Assembly: GCA_958346935.1 (NCBI GenBank)
Contig: CATVTM010000001.1
Coordinates: forward strand, 1 to 64,000
DNA from: an uncultured Collinsella sp.
GTDB lineage: Bacteria; Actinomycetota; Coriobacteriia; Coriobacteriales; Coriobacteriaceae
DNA length: 64,000 nucleotides
Reading direction: 5' to 3'
The notes below the pieces were generated by a model. That model did not search any database. It was not told the DNA's origin and was given only the letters and a program-made list of their open reading frames with translations. Position 1 is the stretch's first letter. Each line of letters starts with the position of its first letter. Of the stretch, positions 51,598 to 59,632 are shown in pieces. The translations under genes and the position numbers were made by a program.

Positions 51598-52713
51598 ATG
51601 CTCAAGAAGTTTTCGGTTTCAAATTTCAAGTGCTTCGATAAGCGAATTACATTTGATCTATCCGATCCCGCCAACTACTCATTTAATCAACAGGTGATTC
51701 AGGGCGGCGTTAAGGCAAAGGGCATCATATATGGTGCGAATGGCAGCGGAAAGTCCAATTTCGCCCTCGCGATATTCGACATCGTTCTGCATCTGACCGA
51801 CAAGGAAAAGCTGCTCAAAAAATACTTGCCATATCGGTGCCTTGATTCAAAGAGTTCAATCACAGAGTTTCAATACGATTTTGTCTTCGACAATATCGAC
51901 GTCGTATACCGCTACGGGAAAACCGACCCACAGACGCTTGTGTACGAGAGCCTGTGCATTGATGACGTGGAGGTCTTGAGCTACAGGTTCGACGCTCAAA
52001 CGGGCCATGTTGACCTGCCGGGCGCCGAGTCCCTCTCGCTTTCTACCGATCTCCCCGCTGAGTCCGACAGGCTGTCGCGTGTCAAATACGTCAAGAGCAA
52101 TGCAATACTGCGAGATGAGCCGTCTGCCAGGGCGTTTAGAGCCTTCACCTCCTTTGTCGACAACATGCTGATGTTCTACTCACTCGACGAGCGCGGGTAC
52201 CAGGGGCTTTCGGTTGGCACGGATAGCTTTACCCAGGGCATTATTCGCGAGGGGAAGATGGAGGACTTCCAAGAATTCTTGCGCCAGCAGGGAATCTCCC
52301 TGAACCTCGTATCCGTGGACGTGAATGGAGTTCCCGAGCTTTATTGCAGGTTCGAGGGCGGTACCGTTCCGTTTGCGTCGGTTGCCTCGACAGGCACCAT
52401 GTCACTTGCTCTGTACTACTACTGGTATATCAAGATGAGCAAGGCTTCCTTGGTCTTCATCGATGAATTCGATGCTTTTTATCACTTTGAATTGTCCCGG
52501 TCGATCGTGGAGATGCTGCGGGACCTCGAGGGTGTCCAGGTTTTCATTACGACGCACAACACGGACCTTTTGACGAACGACCTCATGCGGCCCGATGTCT
52601 ATTTCATTCTCAAGGAGGGGGAGATTCGCTCGCTGGAGAAGCTAACGCCCAAGGAGCTCAGATTGGCCCATAACCTCCAGAAGATGTTTAAGGCCGGTGC
52701 TTTCGATGGCTAG
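51598..52713 (+). CDS. OLD/AAA-15-like ATPase of a two-gene cassette
   Basis: A 371-residue ABC-like ATPase of the OLD/RecF-SMC type. It opens LKKFSVSNFKCFDK, has Walker A IIYGANGSGKSNFALAI near residue 43-59, a signature-like VASTGTMSLALYYYW near 263, Walker B SLVFIDEFDAFYHFEL near 284-299, and the H-loop in FITTHNTDLL near 319. It lacks a C-terminal Toprim domain, which is instead encoded by the next gene. Such split pairs occur in AbiL, PARIS and related systems. Its stop overlaps the next ATG. The exact system cannot be named from sequence alone. Confidence 0.8.
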   Translation: MLKKFSVSNFKCFDKRITFDLSDPANYSFNQQVIQGGVKAKGIIYGANGSGKSNFALAIFDIVLHLTDKEKLLKKYLPYRCLDSKSSITEFQYDFVFDNIDVVYRYGKTDPQTLVYESLCIDDVEVLSYRFDAQTGHVDLPGAESLSLSTDLPAESDRLSRVKYVKSNAILRDEPSARAFRAFTSFVDNMLMFYSLDERGYQGLSVGTDSFTQGIIREGKMEDFQEFLRQQGISLNLVSVDVNGVPELYCRFEGGTVPFASVASTGTMSLALYYYWYIKMSKASLVFIDEFDAFYHFELSRSIVEMLRDLEGVQVFITTHNTDLLTNDLMRPDVYFILKEGEIRSLEKLTPKELRLAHNLQKMFKAGAFDG

Positions 52714-53503
52714 TCCGGTCACGCTTTTCATCGTTGAAGGGGAGTCGCGTGACCTGCGCTTTGCGGAGAAGATGAAAGAGCTTTTTCTGAAAGGGAGAGA
52801 TGACCTGAGGGTGATCTGTCTGCCAGCGGCGCAGAACATCTACATGCTCTACGAACGGCTTGCAGAGGAGGACTTCGATCTGGATGTTGTGGAGGTGCTA
52901 AGAGAAACGGTGCCTTCCGCTGCAAAATGTCTAGAGGGCGTGGAGCGGGATTCTGTTGACGAGGTCTTTCTCTTCTTTGACTACGACTCCCATCAAAACA
53001 ATGCGCCTGGATGCGAGTCCGATGCCCTTGTGGAGGCAATGCTCCTCGCATTCGATAACGAGCACGAGAGCGGAAAGCTCTATATAAGCTACCCGATGGT
53101 CGAGGCGCTGTACGATTATCGCGCGGGGCAGTGCCAGGCGCATTCAGGCTGTTTTGTTGACAACTCGGAAATCGCTCAATATAAAAAGATGTCGGGAGAG
53201 GGAAACGTTAACGTGGGGAAGCACATGGAGCTTCCCCAATGGAAAGATGCAATCGCTGCCTTCGTATTGAGATGCAAGTGCCTGCTCGATCTCGATGAAG
53301 TTTCATTTGGGACATATCGAGAGCTGGTTACGGTCGATGCGATTTTCCGCGAGGAGAAAAGAATGCGGAGCGAGGACGGTTCGGTGTTTGTGCTGTCGGC
53401 TTTTCCAGAGTTTCTACTCGACTACTTTGACGATAAGTTCTTTAATTCCATGGCCCCGATGCGCCACCTTAAGTTCGATGATTGCCCTCGAGAAAAAGGA
53501 TGA
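52706..53503 (+). CDS. Toprim-like partner of the OLD-like ATPase
   Basis: A 265-residue protein opening VTLFIVEGESRDLRFAEKM, a Toprim-like glutamate loop (VEGxxD/R), followed by EVFLFFDYDSHQNNAP near residue 90 with the DxD of the Toprim fold, and ISYPMVEALYDY near 130. In AbiLii and AriB-like proteins similar features act as the effector nuclease released or activated by the ATPase. The Toprim assignment is by motif and not by alignment. ATG 52706 overlaps the ATPase stop by 8 bases, so they are translationally coupled. No third gene follows in the same direction. Confidence 0.75.
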   Translation: MASPVTLFIVEGESRDLRFAEKMKELFLKGRDDLRVICLPAAQNIYMLYERLAEEDFDLDVVEVLRETVPSAAKCLEGVERDSVDEVFLFFDYDSHQNNAPGCESDALVEAMLLAFDNEHESGKLYISYPMVEALYDYRAGQCQAHSGCFVDNSEIAQYKKMSGEGNVNVGKHMELPQWKDAIAAFVLRCKCLLDLDEVSFGTYRELVTVDAIFREEKRMRSEDGSVFVLSAFPEFLLDYFDDKFFNSMAPMRHLKFDDCPREKG

Positions 53504-53633
53504 GGCGCAATTAATCTCGCGGGCACAGGTTCTCCTGCCTAAATCGTGAACTCGGCATAAGAGCCCCAACTCGCCCGTTAGCCAATTGCTCTTGACCAGA
53601 AGGCAAAGTGGACAATTGCCTCAGGACACATCA

Positions 53634-54959
53634 TTACGCCAATTCGTATCGCAAGGTGCGGCCTCCGCCGTGTCTTGCGATTTGCCCCTTATCCACCATC
53701 TCTTTCAATATGCGGCCGGCCGTGGACTGGCCGATCCCGAGCAACGTCTGCGCTTCCTTTCGGGTGATTGAGGGGTGCTCTGCCAAGAACCGCAGGATCT
53801 CGTCCTCTCGGGAATAGGAAGCAGCGGGCGCCTCCTTGCTGTTTGCCGTGGGCGTTTCCGCTGCCGTTGCTGCGAAGTTCGTGTTGGGCAGGACGATTTT
53901 GAATGCGTTGTTCGTGGCCATGATTTGCGGCTGAGAGGCCGCACCCGCGTAGGCCCCCATGATCTTCCTCATCCCCGTGCCGCATGCCTCGATGAGCTGT
54001 AGGCGGTAGAAGACGTTGGCGAGATGCGGGTTCCGGCAGGCGGAGACGCCCATCATCAAATCCTCCAGCTCAAAGCCGGGCAGAAGGCCGCCGACTGACA
54101 CGAACTCGATCCTGTCGTCGTAGACGCTGATCAGCGTGCTGGTGCGGAAGGAGTAGTCCCTGTGCACGATCGAGTTCAGCAAGGCCTCGCGCACGGCGAC
54201 CTCCGGGTAGTCCCGGGTGTCGACGCGCAGCAGCTTTTGGTAAGTGGCATGGGTCTGGTTGTGGAAGTCGATGTAGTCGTAGACCTCGTCGAGCTGCTGC
54301 ATGAGGGACCCGGAGAACTCCCGGCGATCATTGAACACACTCGGGTCCGTCTCCTCGAAAACGGCCGCTTTTACGGTATGCGGGCACTGGTCGGACAGGA
54401 GCAGGCCGAGGTTTGTGTAGAGACCGTCCGATGAGGTTATATTCAGGGCCTGCATCTGCGGCGCGCCGAAGGGGATCTTTCGTGTCTCGAATTCCCCTTT
54501 CGTCGACTCGAAGGTGAGCGCTTGGTCGAGGGAGCGCATGTCCTCAAAGCTGTCGCCGTCAGTCTCTTTGATCATCTGCCGGATGGCAGCATCGGTCGCC
54601 GGGACGGAGGAGTACCCCTGCCGCACGTAGACACCCTCGGGGCGCAGGCCCTTCTTCGCTAGGTAGTAGGGGCGGTTCGTGCCGCGCTGGACCTTGACGG
54701 CCACGACCGCCTTCCCGTCGCAGTCGAGCGTTTTATAGCTGACAAACATGGTGACGTCTGGCTTCACGGCGTCTCTCACCATGTTGGAGACCTGCAGGGC
54801 GCACGCATCCGCGTCCTCGACGCCCGGCACGGCGCCGTCGTCGGCGACGCCAACGTAGACCGTGCCGCCGCCGCAGTTCGCAAATGCGACGATCTCCTTC
54901 TTGATGCCGTTCTGCGCAATGGCCTTCAGCTCGATTGTCTCTGTTTCCTGGAATTTCAT
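53634..54959 (-). CDS. Schlafen AlbA_2/ATP-binding transcriptional regulator-like protein
   Basis: A 441-residue protein. The N-terminal AlbA_2 (Schlafen) domain has ETIELKAIAQNGIKKEIVAFANCGGGTVYVGV (residues 6-37). The middle holds a helical part with EALLNSIVHRDYS and an HATPase_c_4-like end (NPHLANVFYRLQLIEACGTGMRKIM). The C-terminal winged helix (residues about 380-441) reads EDEILRFLAEHPSITRKEAQTLLGIGQSTAGRILKEMVDKGQI. Such proteins are predicted regulators; Schlafen-type AlbA proteins also occur in defence islands. A palindromic operator lies just upstream, so autoregulation is likely. The ribosome site is weak at the ATG 54959. Confidence 0.87.
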   Translation of the reverse strand: MKFQETETIELKAIAQNGIKKEIVAFANCGGGTVYVGVADDGAVPGVEDADACALQVSNMVRDAVKPDVTMFVSYKTLDCDGKAVVAVKVQRGTNRPYYLAKKGLRPEGVYVRQGYSSVPATDAAIRQMIKETDGDSFEDMRSLDQALTFESTKGEFETRKIPFGAPQMQALNITSSDGLYTNLGLLLSDQCPHTVKAAVFEETDPSVFNDRREFSGSLMQQLDEVYDYIDFHNQTHATYQKLLRVDTRDYPEVAVREALLNSIVHRDYSFRTSTLISVYDDRIEFVSVGGLLPGFELEDLMMGVSACRNPHLANVFYRLQLIEACGTGMRKIMGAYAGAASQPQIMATNNAFKIVLPNTNFAATAAETPTANSKEAPAASYSREDEILRFLAEHPSITRKEAQTLLGIGQSTAGRILKEMVDKGQIARHGGGRTLRYELA

Positions 54960-54990
54960 GCTGTCCGCCTTCCGATTCTATTCTGCCCAT

Positions 54991-55037
54991 ATTCTAACCA
55001 TTTTGCTAACCATGGTGGTTAGCAAAATGGTTAGAAT
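54991..55037 (-). promoter_or_regulatory. 22-bp-arm palindromic operator upstream of the AlbA regulator gene
   Basis: Arms 54991-55012 and 55016-55037 are perfectly complementary around a 3-base TGG centre. Each arm holds two CTAACCA-type half-sites. It ends about 30 bases upstream of the start codon and would be bound by the winged-helix domain of the gene product or by another regulator. Confidence 0.8.
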
Positions 55038-55219
55038 TATGCTTCCCAAAGCAGAGGCGCACCGCCCTTTTCAAGCAATGAAACAGCAGGTAGAGACTTT
55101 GTCGATTTGAGGTGCTCGCGCATAAGCTTAGGCTCAATTGTGCTGTGCTCCTCAAGGAGACGCCGCCCGTATAGAATCAAACCATCCGCACGCCAGCTAT
55201 CAATTGGATTGGACGCCAC
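55038..55219 (-). other. Short minus-strand coding-like remnant at the island edge
   Basis: On the minus strand, 55210 to 55037 reads ADGLILYGRRLLEEHSTIEP, then LKSTKSLPAVSLLEKG and a stop, which looks like the end of a gene. The frame continues upstream only as a shadow of the DUF3825 gene. I cannot assign a family. It may mark the junction where the island was inserted. Confidence 0.35.
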
Positions 55220-56008
55220 ATGGAGATCCCCGGCACCCTGTGCAGCAATGTCTACGACTTTGCGTTTTGCCCCGAGCCCAGCTACGACCGGCTGGTAGAC
55301 CTCGCCGATCCCGAGGACTGGGGCCCCAGCAACCGCATCCTCAAAAACTACCTGTCGTTCTCGTTTAGCCGCGCGGTATTTCTGACCGAGCGCGACGTGA
55401 ACCAGACCGCGCCGTCCAACCTGCCGCTGGTGTTCGACGACGACCGTTGCCTGTTCAACACCGGCCTGTACACGCGCCGCTACGAGACCATCTACGGCCT
55501 GTTTGAGCCCAACACCAAACCCGACGCACACCAACGCTGGTTTTTGAAGGGCTTCTTTAGGGAAAGCGACCCCATGCTGGTCTCGTTTGAGTACCTGCCG
55601 TGCCGTGTCCGCTTTGCCGAGGACCCCTCCGAGCTGGTCTTTGACTACCGCTTGCCAATCCGCTCCAACATCGACCACATCCTGGGCGACGAGGAAAACC
55701 TCACGCGCATCCCCGCCAGTCTGATGGGGGAGGGAAACTCGCTGCTACTGCGCCGCGCCTTTGAGGGCGCCGTCGTCGAGGCCGCCCGCCGCGCCGCCGC
55801 CAACTACACGCTCGCCGTGCCACAGTTCTACGGTGGACGGATTCAACTGCTTCTGCCGCTGTGCCTGACCGGCGACAAGCCCGAGCTGGCGCTGACAATC
55901 CAACGCGAGGGCGGATTCTACGCCGCGCGCACCTGCCTCACGCTCGAGATGGCCTACAACAACGCGCGTCTTATCTGCCGCCCCGAGACCTCGTGGATAA
56001 GGCGGTAA
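55220..56008 (+). CDS. DUF3825-domain protein
   Basis: A 262-residue protein of the DUF3825 family: NVYDFAFCPEPSYDRLVDLADPEDW near residues 10-35, RILKNYLSFSFSRA near 38-52, FNTGLYTRRYETIYGLFEPN near 79-98, and LVFDYRLPIRSNIDHILGD near 140. The function of the family is unknown; in other proteins it is joined to OST-HTH-like or RNA-related domains, which are not seen here. ATG 55220 is the first start in frame after a TAG upstream, and the ribosome site is weak. Its GC content is like that of the core genes, so it is probably outside the island. Confidence 0.78.
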   Translation: MEIPGTLCSNVYDFAFCPEPSYDRLVDLADPEDWGPSNRILKNYLSFSFSRAVFLTERDVNQTAPSNLPLVFDDDRCLFNTGLYTRRYETIYGLFEPNTKPDAHQRWFLKGFFRESDPMLVSFEYLPCRVRFAEDPSELVFDYRLPIRSNIDHILGDEENLTRIPASLMGEGNSLLLRRAFEGAVVEAARRAAANYTLAVPQFYGGRIQLLLPLCLTGDKPELALTIQREGGFYAARTCLTLEMAYNNARLICRPETSWIRR

Positions 56009-56146
56009 AGGCTCCTTGAGCTGCGGGTTTGCTGTTAATCTGGACCGCGCCAGAGCAGCCAGCGCCCACGAATTTAAAATCGAGGGGAAAAAGTTCTTGG
56101 TAAACCACGCGCGGCTATGATAGTATCTCTTTTGCCGAAAGGCGAC

Positions 56147-56221
56147 GGGCGATTGGCTCAGGGGTAGAGCATATCCTTCACACGGATGGGGTCACAAGTT
56201 CGAATCTTGTATCGCCCACCA
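56147..56221 (+). tRNA. tRNA-Val (CAC)
   Basis: Acceptor GGGCGAT pairs with ATCGCCC, D arm GCTCAGGGGTAGAGC, anticodon arm TATCC-TTCACAC-GGATG with anticodon CAC, T arm ACAAGTTCGAATCTTGT. CCA is encoded at 56219-56221. A plausible TTGGTA (56097-56102) and TAGTAT (56121-56126) pair lies upstream. Confidence 0.93.
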
Positions 56222-56230
56222 TCAAAAGTG

Positions 56231-56268
56231 CAGGTCAGAGGTATTAAGCCTCTGGCCTTTTTGTTTTT
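56231..56268 (+). terminator. Terminator after tRNA-Val
   Basis: AGGTCAGAGG pairs with CCTCTGGCCT with one wobble, followed by TTTTTGTTTTT. Confidence 0.8.
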
Positions 56269-56552
56269 GCCACCAAGGGTGACACCAAAAGTGACACCAA
56301 ATTTTGCAACTTTATTAAAATGGGGCCTCCTTTTTTATTGAATATGACCCCTTCACAATTCCTACAAATGTATAAAATCACCTAACTAAAAGTTTTGTAC
56401 CTCGGGTCTCATAGACTAAATGTAACTATGGTTTACGTTTTTAATGCAAGCGTGTATAAGTGTTTCAAACTGTTGCAGAGGTGTAACACTTTGCGGCTTT
56501 ATTAGCTCTTGGCTATTAGTAGATTTGTAACCTCATCTCATACCGTCGCGGA
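56269..56552. other. Gap with remnant of an integrase end
   Basis: About 280 bases. GTGACACCAA is repeated at 56279-56288 and 56291-56300. On the minus strand 56150-56325 reads VAKFGVTFGVTLGGKNKKAR and on into the tRNA, a sequence typical of the tail of tRNA-adjacent phage integrases. The rest is AT-rich and empty. Confidence 0.45.
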
Positions 56553-56572
56553 AAGTTTTTCCAAAATTGTCC

Positions 56573-56601
56573 TTGCATCGCCGCCGGTGTTCCCGTATAG
56601 T
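56573..56601 (+). promoter_or_regulatory. tRNA-Ala promoter, copy 1 of the repeat
   Basis: TTGCAT (56573-56578) and TATAGT (56596-56601), 17-base spacer. Confidence 0.75.
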
Positions 56602-56613
56602 ACTTCTTCGCAC

Positions 56614-56686
56614 GGGGGCGTAGCTCAGCTGGGAGAGCGCTTGACTGGCAGTCAAGAGGTCAGGGGTTCGATCCCCCTCGTCTCCA
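56614..56686 (+). tRNA. tRNA-Ala (GGC)
   Basis: Identical in sequence to the tRNA-Ala at 22520 over the 73-nt body, with G3-U70. The 3' CCA is not encoded (ACCC follows), so CCA must be added after transcription. Confidence 0.95.
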
Positions 56687-56700
56687 CCCGAGCATTGAAG

Positions 56701-56732
56701 AAGGCTCCAACGCAAGTTGGGGCCTTTTTTCA
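56701..56732 (+). terminator. Terminator after tRNA-Ala, copy 1
   Basis: AAGGCTCCAAC (56701-56711) pairs with GTTGGGGCCTT (56716-56726), followed by T residues. Confidence 0.8.
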
Positions 56733-56762
56733 TATAGGAACACAATTTAAGCTATATAAAAG

Positions 56763-56792
56763 AAAGAAGGCCAGAGATGGTGTCTGACCTTT
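56763..56792 (-). terminator. Terminator after tRNA-Met on the minus strand
   Basis: AAGGTCAGA pairs with TCTGGCCTT (minus strand), followed by CTTTCTTTT. It stands between two oppositely transcribed tRNA genes. Confidence 0.75.
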
Positions 56793-56801
56793 TGGAAATT
56801 C

Positions 56802-56877
56802 TGGTGGGCCCTCCGGGATTCGAACCCAGAACCCAGGGATTATGAGTCCCCTGCGCTAACCGTTGCGCCAAGAGCCC
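56802..56877 (-). tRNA. tRNA-Met (CAT)
   Basis: Minus strand. Acceptor GGGCTCT pairs with AGGGCCC, anticodon arm GGGGA-CTCATAA-TCCCT with anticodon CAT, standard T arm GGGTTCGAATCCC. CCA is encoded. The regular 1-72 base pair excludes initiator tRNA; elongator Met is preferred, but tRNA-Ile2 (with lysidine) cannot be excluded without comparison. Confidence 0.85.
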
Positions 56878-57117
56878 TTGTAGTTAGTGGCTGCGATAGT
56901 AATGGCGGCTATCCATTTGCATTAGTTTCTCACCACGAGGAAGAATACTACCATGCACGCGATGGTCGTTCAACGCACGATCTTGTCGACCAGGAGAATC
57001 AGGCGTTCGCCTTTGTCCTTGCAGTCGATAGGAGGCCGTCTTGCCCGCTTCCGGGCGCCCCGAGCGGCTGCCGGGCACCGCCACACCGCCCCCGCAGAAG
57101 TTTTTCCAAAATTGCCC

Positions 57118-57146
57118 TTGCATCGCCGGGGGAGTTCCCGTATAGT
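57118..57146 (+). promoter_or_regulatory. tRNA-Ala promoter, copy 2 of the repeat
   Basis: TTGCAT (57118-57123) and TATAGT (57141-57146), 17-base spacer. Confidence 0.75.
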
Positions 57147-57158
57147 ACTTCTTCGCAC

Positions 57159-57231
57159 GGGGGCGTAGCTCAGCTGGGAGAGCGCTTGACTGGCAGTCAA
57201 GAGGTCAGGGGTTCGATCCCCCTCGTCTCCA
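57159..57231 (+). tRNA. tRNA-Ala (GGC)
   Basis: Same 73-nt body as the other two tRNA-Ala genes. The CCA is not encoded (ACCC). Third GGC tRNA-Ala in this window. Confidence 0.95.
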
Positions 57232-57246
57232 CCCGAGCATTGAATG

Positions 57247-57276
57247 AGGCTCCAACGCAAGTTGGGGCCTTTTTTC
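57247..57276 (+). terminator. Terminator after tRNA-Ala, copy 2
   Basis: AGGCTCCAAC pairs with GTTGGGGCCT, followed by TTTTTT. Confidence 0.8.
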
Positions 57277-57306
57277 ATATAGGAACACAAGGTCAAAGGC
57301 GGCACC

Positions 57307-59340
57307 ATGATCCTCCTGGTCGACAAGATCGAAAAAAGCTTCGGCGCGCGCGTCCTCTTTAGCGGCGCGTCCTTCCAGATCAACCCCGGCGAGCGCTTTG
57401 CGCTCGTGGGACCCAACGGCGCCGGCAAAACCACCATGCTTAAAATCATCATGGGCATCGACAGCCCCGATGCCGGCCAGGTCCAGTACGCCAAGGACTG
57501 CCAGGTGGGCTACCTAGAGCAGGAAACCAACCTTGAGCAAAAGGACACCACCATCCTTGCCGAGGTCATGGCCGCTGCCAAGGAAATCCACCGCATGGGC
57601 GAGCGCGCCAACGAGCTGCAGGCCCAGATCACCGAGCTCTCCGAACAGGGGAAGGACGTCGACGCACTCCTTAACGAGTATGGCCAGGTCCAGGACCGCT
57701 TTGAGCACCTGGGCGGCTACGAGCTCGAGAGCAACGCCCGTAAGATCCTATCCGGTCTGGGCTTTAAGGTCACCGACTTTGAGCGCCCGTGCTCCGAGTT
57801 CTCGGGCGGCTGGCAGATGCGCATCGCGCTCGCCAAGCTCTTCCTGCGCCACCCCGACCTGCTGCTGCTGGACGAGCCCACCAACCACTTGGACCTCGAG
57901 AGCGTCCAGTGGCTGCGCGGCTTTATCGCCAACTACGACGGCGCCGTCCTCATCGTCAGCCACGACCGCGCCTTCATGGACGCTTGCGTCGACCACGTCG
58001 CCGCGCTCGAGAACCGTCGCGTGACCACCTACACCGGCAACTACAGCAGCTACCTCAAACAGCGCGAGGACAACCTGGAGCAGATGCGCGCCAAGCGTGC
58101 CGCCCAGGAGCGCGACATCGCCCATATGCAGGTCTTTGTCGACAAGTTCCGCTACAAGCCCACCAAGGCCGCCCAGGCCCAGGAGCGCATCCGCAAGATC
58201 GAGCAGATCAAAAAGGAGCTCGTCATCCTGCCCGAGGGCCACAAGCACATCGACTTTAAGTTCCCCGATCCGCCGCGCTCCGGCGACATGGTCGTGGGGC
58301 TCGAGGGCGTCTCCAAGTCCTACGGCGAAAAGCACATCTACAGCGACATCGACCTCAAGCTCTACCGCGGCGAGCACGTGGCACTCGTCGGCCCCAACGG
58401 CGCCGGCAAGTCCACGCTCATGAAGATTATCGCCGGCCTGGAGCCGCCCACCACCGGAACCCGGGACCTGGGCACCAACGTAGGTGTGGCCTACTATGCC
58501 CAACACGCGCTTGAAGGTATGACCGAGTCCAACACCGTCCTGCAAGAGATCGACACCGTCACGCCCAAGTGGACCGTGCCGCAGCAGCGCAGCCTGCTGG
58601 GCGCCTTCCTGTTTAGCGACAACGATTCCATCGAGAAGCAGGTTCGCGTCCTCTCCGGAGGCGAAAAGGCGCGTCTGGCCCTGGCCAAGATGCTCGTGGC
58701 CCCCGAAGCGCTCCTGTGCCTGGACGAGCCCACCAACCACCTAGACATCGACTCGGTGGACATGCTCGAGAACGCCCTGCAAAACTTCCCCGGCACCATC
58801 GTGCTGATCAGCCACGACGAACACCTGGTGCGCGCCGTGGCCAACCGCGTGATCGACATCCGCGATGGCAAGGTCACGGTCTATGACGGCGACTACGACT
58901 ACTACCTCTACAAGCGCGAGGACCTCGCAGCCCGTGCCGCCGCCGAGACGGCAGGGGAGAGCACACCTGTCGCAGGGAAGTCCACCAAGGCCAGCGCCGC
59001 CCAGGCTGACACCCCCGTCGCCGCCCCCAAGCCTGCCGAGGGCAAAAAGACCAAGGAGCAAAAGCGCGCCGAGGCCCAAGCCCGCGCTGCGCTCAACAAA
59101 AAGCTCAAGGGCGTGCGTAACCAGCTTAAGAAGATCGAGTCGGAGCTCGACAAAAAGCGCGCCCGCTATGACGAGCTTATGGAATTGATGGCAAGCGAAG
59201 AGCTTTATGCCGATCAAGACAAGTTCAACGCCGCGCTGGGGGAATATAACGGCCTTAAGCAAGAGCTACCCAAGCTCGAGGACGAATGGCTGGAGCTTTC
59301 CACCCAGATCGAAGAGGAGACCGCGCGTGAACTCTCGTAA
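57307..59340 (+). CDS. ABC-F family ATPase
   Basis: A 677-residue soluble protein with two ABC domains and no membrane span. Walker A motifs are [11 protein letters not shown] near residue 36 and [11 protein letters not shown] near 362. Signature motifs are [15 protein letters not shown] and [15 protein letters not shown]. Walker B motifs are [15 protein letters not shown] and [16 protein letters not shown]-site tRNA-interaction linker joins the two, and a C-terminal charged coiled coil (about 600-677) follows an Ala/Pro/Lys-rich stretch. ABC-F proteins act on the ribosome in translation quality control or antibiotic resistance. The coiled-coil end is Uup-like. ATG 57307 has AAAGGCGG upstream. 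A small gene overlaps the stop codon. Confidence 0.93.
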   Translation: MILLVDKIEKSFGARVLFSGASFQINPGERFALVGPNGAGKTTMLKIIMGIDSPDAGQVQYAKDCQVGYLEQETNLEQKDTTILAEVMAAAKEIHRMGERANELQAQITELSEQGKDVDALLNEYGQVQDRFEHLGGYELESNARKILSGLGFKVTDFERPCSEFSGGWQMRIALAKLFLRHPDLLLLDEPTNHLDLESVQWLRGFIANYDGAVLIVSHDRAFMDACVDHVAALENRRVTTYTGNYSSYLKQREDNLEQMRAKRAAQERDIAHMQVFVDKFRYKPTKAAQAQERIRKIEQIKKELVILPEGHKHIDFKFPDPPRSGDMVVGLEGVSKSYGEKHIYSDIDLKLYRGEHVALVGPNGAGKSTLMKIIAGLEPPTTGTRDLGTNVGVAYYAQHALEGMTESNTVLQEIDTVTPKWTVPQQRSLLGAFLFSDNDSIEKQVRVLSGGEKARLALAKMLVAPEALLCLDEPTNHLDIDSVDMLENALQNFPGTIVLISHDEHLVRAVANRVIDIRDGKVTVYDGDYDYYLYKREDLAARAAAETAGESTPVAGKSTKASAAQADTPVAAPKPAEGKKTKEQKRAEAQARAALNKKLKGVRNQLKKIESELDKKRARYDELMELMASEELYADQDKFNAALGEYNGLKQELPKLEDEWLELSTQIEEETARELS

Positions 59341-59623
59341 GGCCGCTGCCGTGGCGATGAGCATCATCGCCATCGCCTGTCGCATCTGCGGCATTTTTAT
59401 GAGCGCGATGACCGTGCTGCTGTGTTTTAGCGGCCTCACCGCCAAGCTGCAGATCGTGGGCTTTGTCGTCGAGCTTTCGCGCGCCCTGCCGAGCGCCATC
59501 GCCGGCTACGGCGTCATCACGTCGCCCTTTGGCGGTGTGTTCCGCTTGGATTACGCCATCGTCGCCGTGATCCTGTTTGTGATCGACTACCTGCTCACGC
59601 GCGCCTCGCGTCGCGTCCGCTAG
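59327..59623 (+). CDS. Small two-helix membrane protein
   Basis: A 98-residue protein with hydrophobic segments at about 8-45 and 70-92, ending in a basic tail ([10 protein letters not shown]). GTG 59327 has GAGGAG at 7-base spacing and overlaps the ABC-F stop; ATG 59357 is also in frame. The function is unknown. An M50 protease begins 9 bases downstream, so the three genes are probably one transcript. Confidence 0.7.
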   Translation: MNSRKAAAVAMSIIAIACRICGIFMSAMTVLLCFSGLTAKLQIVGFVVELSRALPSAIAGYGVITSPFGGVFRLDYAIVAVILFVIDYLLTRASRRVR

Positions 59624-59632
59624 GGGAGCGCC

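Larger units (their letters stand above)
56553..56745 (+). repeat. 193-bp direct repeat, copy 1 (tRNA-Ala unit)
   Basis: Matches 57098-57290 with only a few substitutions and no length change (offset 545). It contains the promoter, tRNA-Ala and terminator. Confidence 0.9.
57098..57290 (+). repeat. 193-bp direct repeat, copy 2 (tRNA-Ala unit)
   Basis: Second copy of the unit at 56553-56745. Differences are limited to a few bases around the promoter spacer and terminator lead-in. About 220 bases between the tRNA-Met and this copy hold no gene. Confidence 0.9.

Noticed and set aside
37390..55219. Retron, CRISPR-Cas, BREX or complete restriction-modification system
   Set aside because: No reverse transcriptase, cas, pglX/brx or hsdM/hsdR genes were found. 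Only an hsdS remnant is present.
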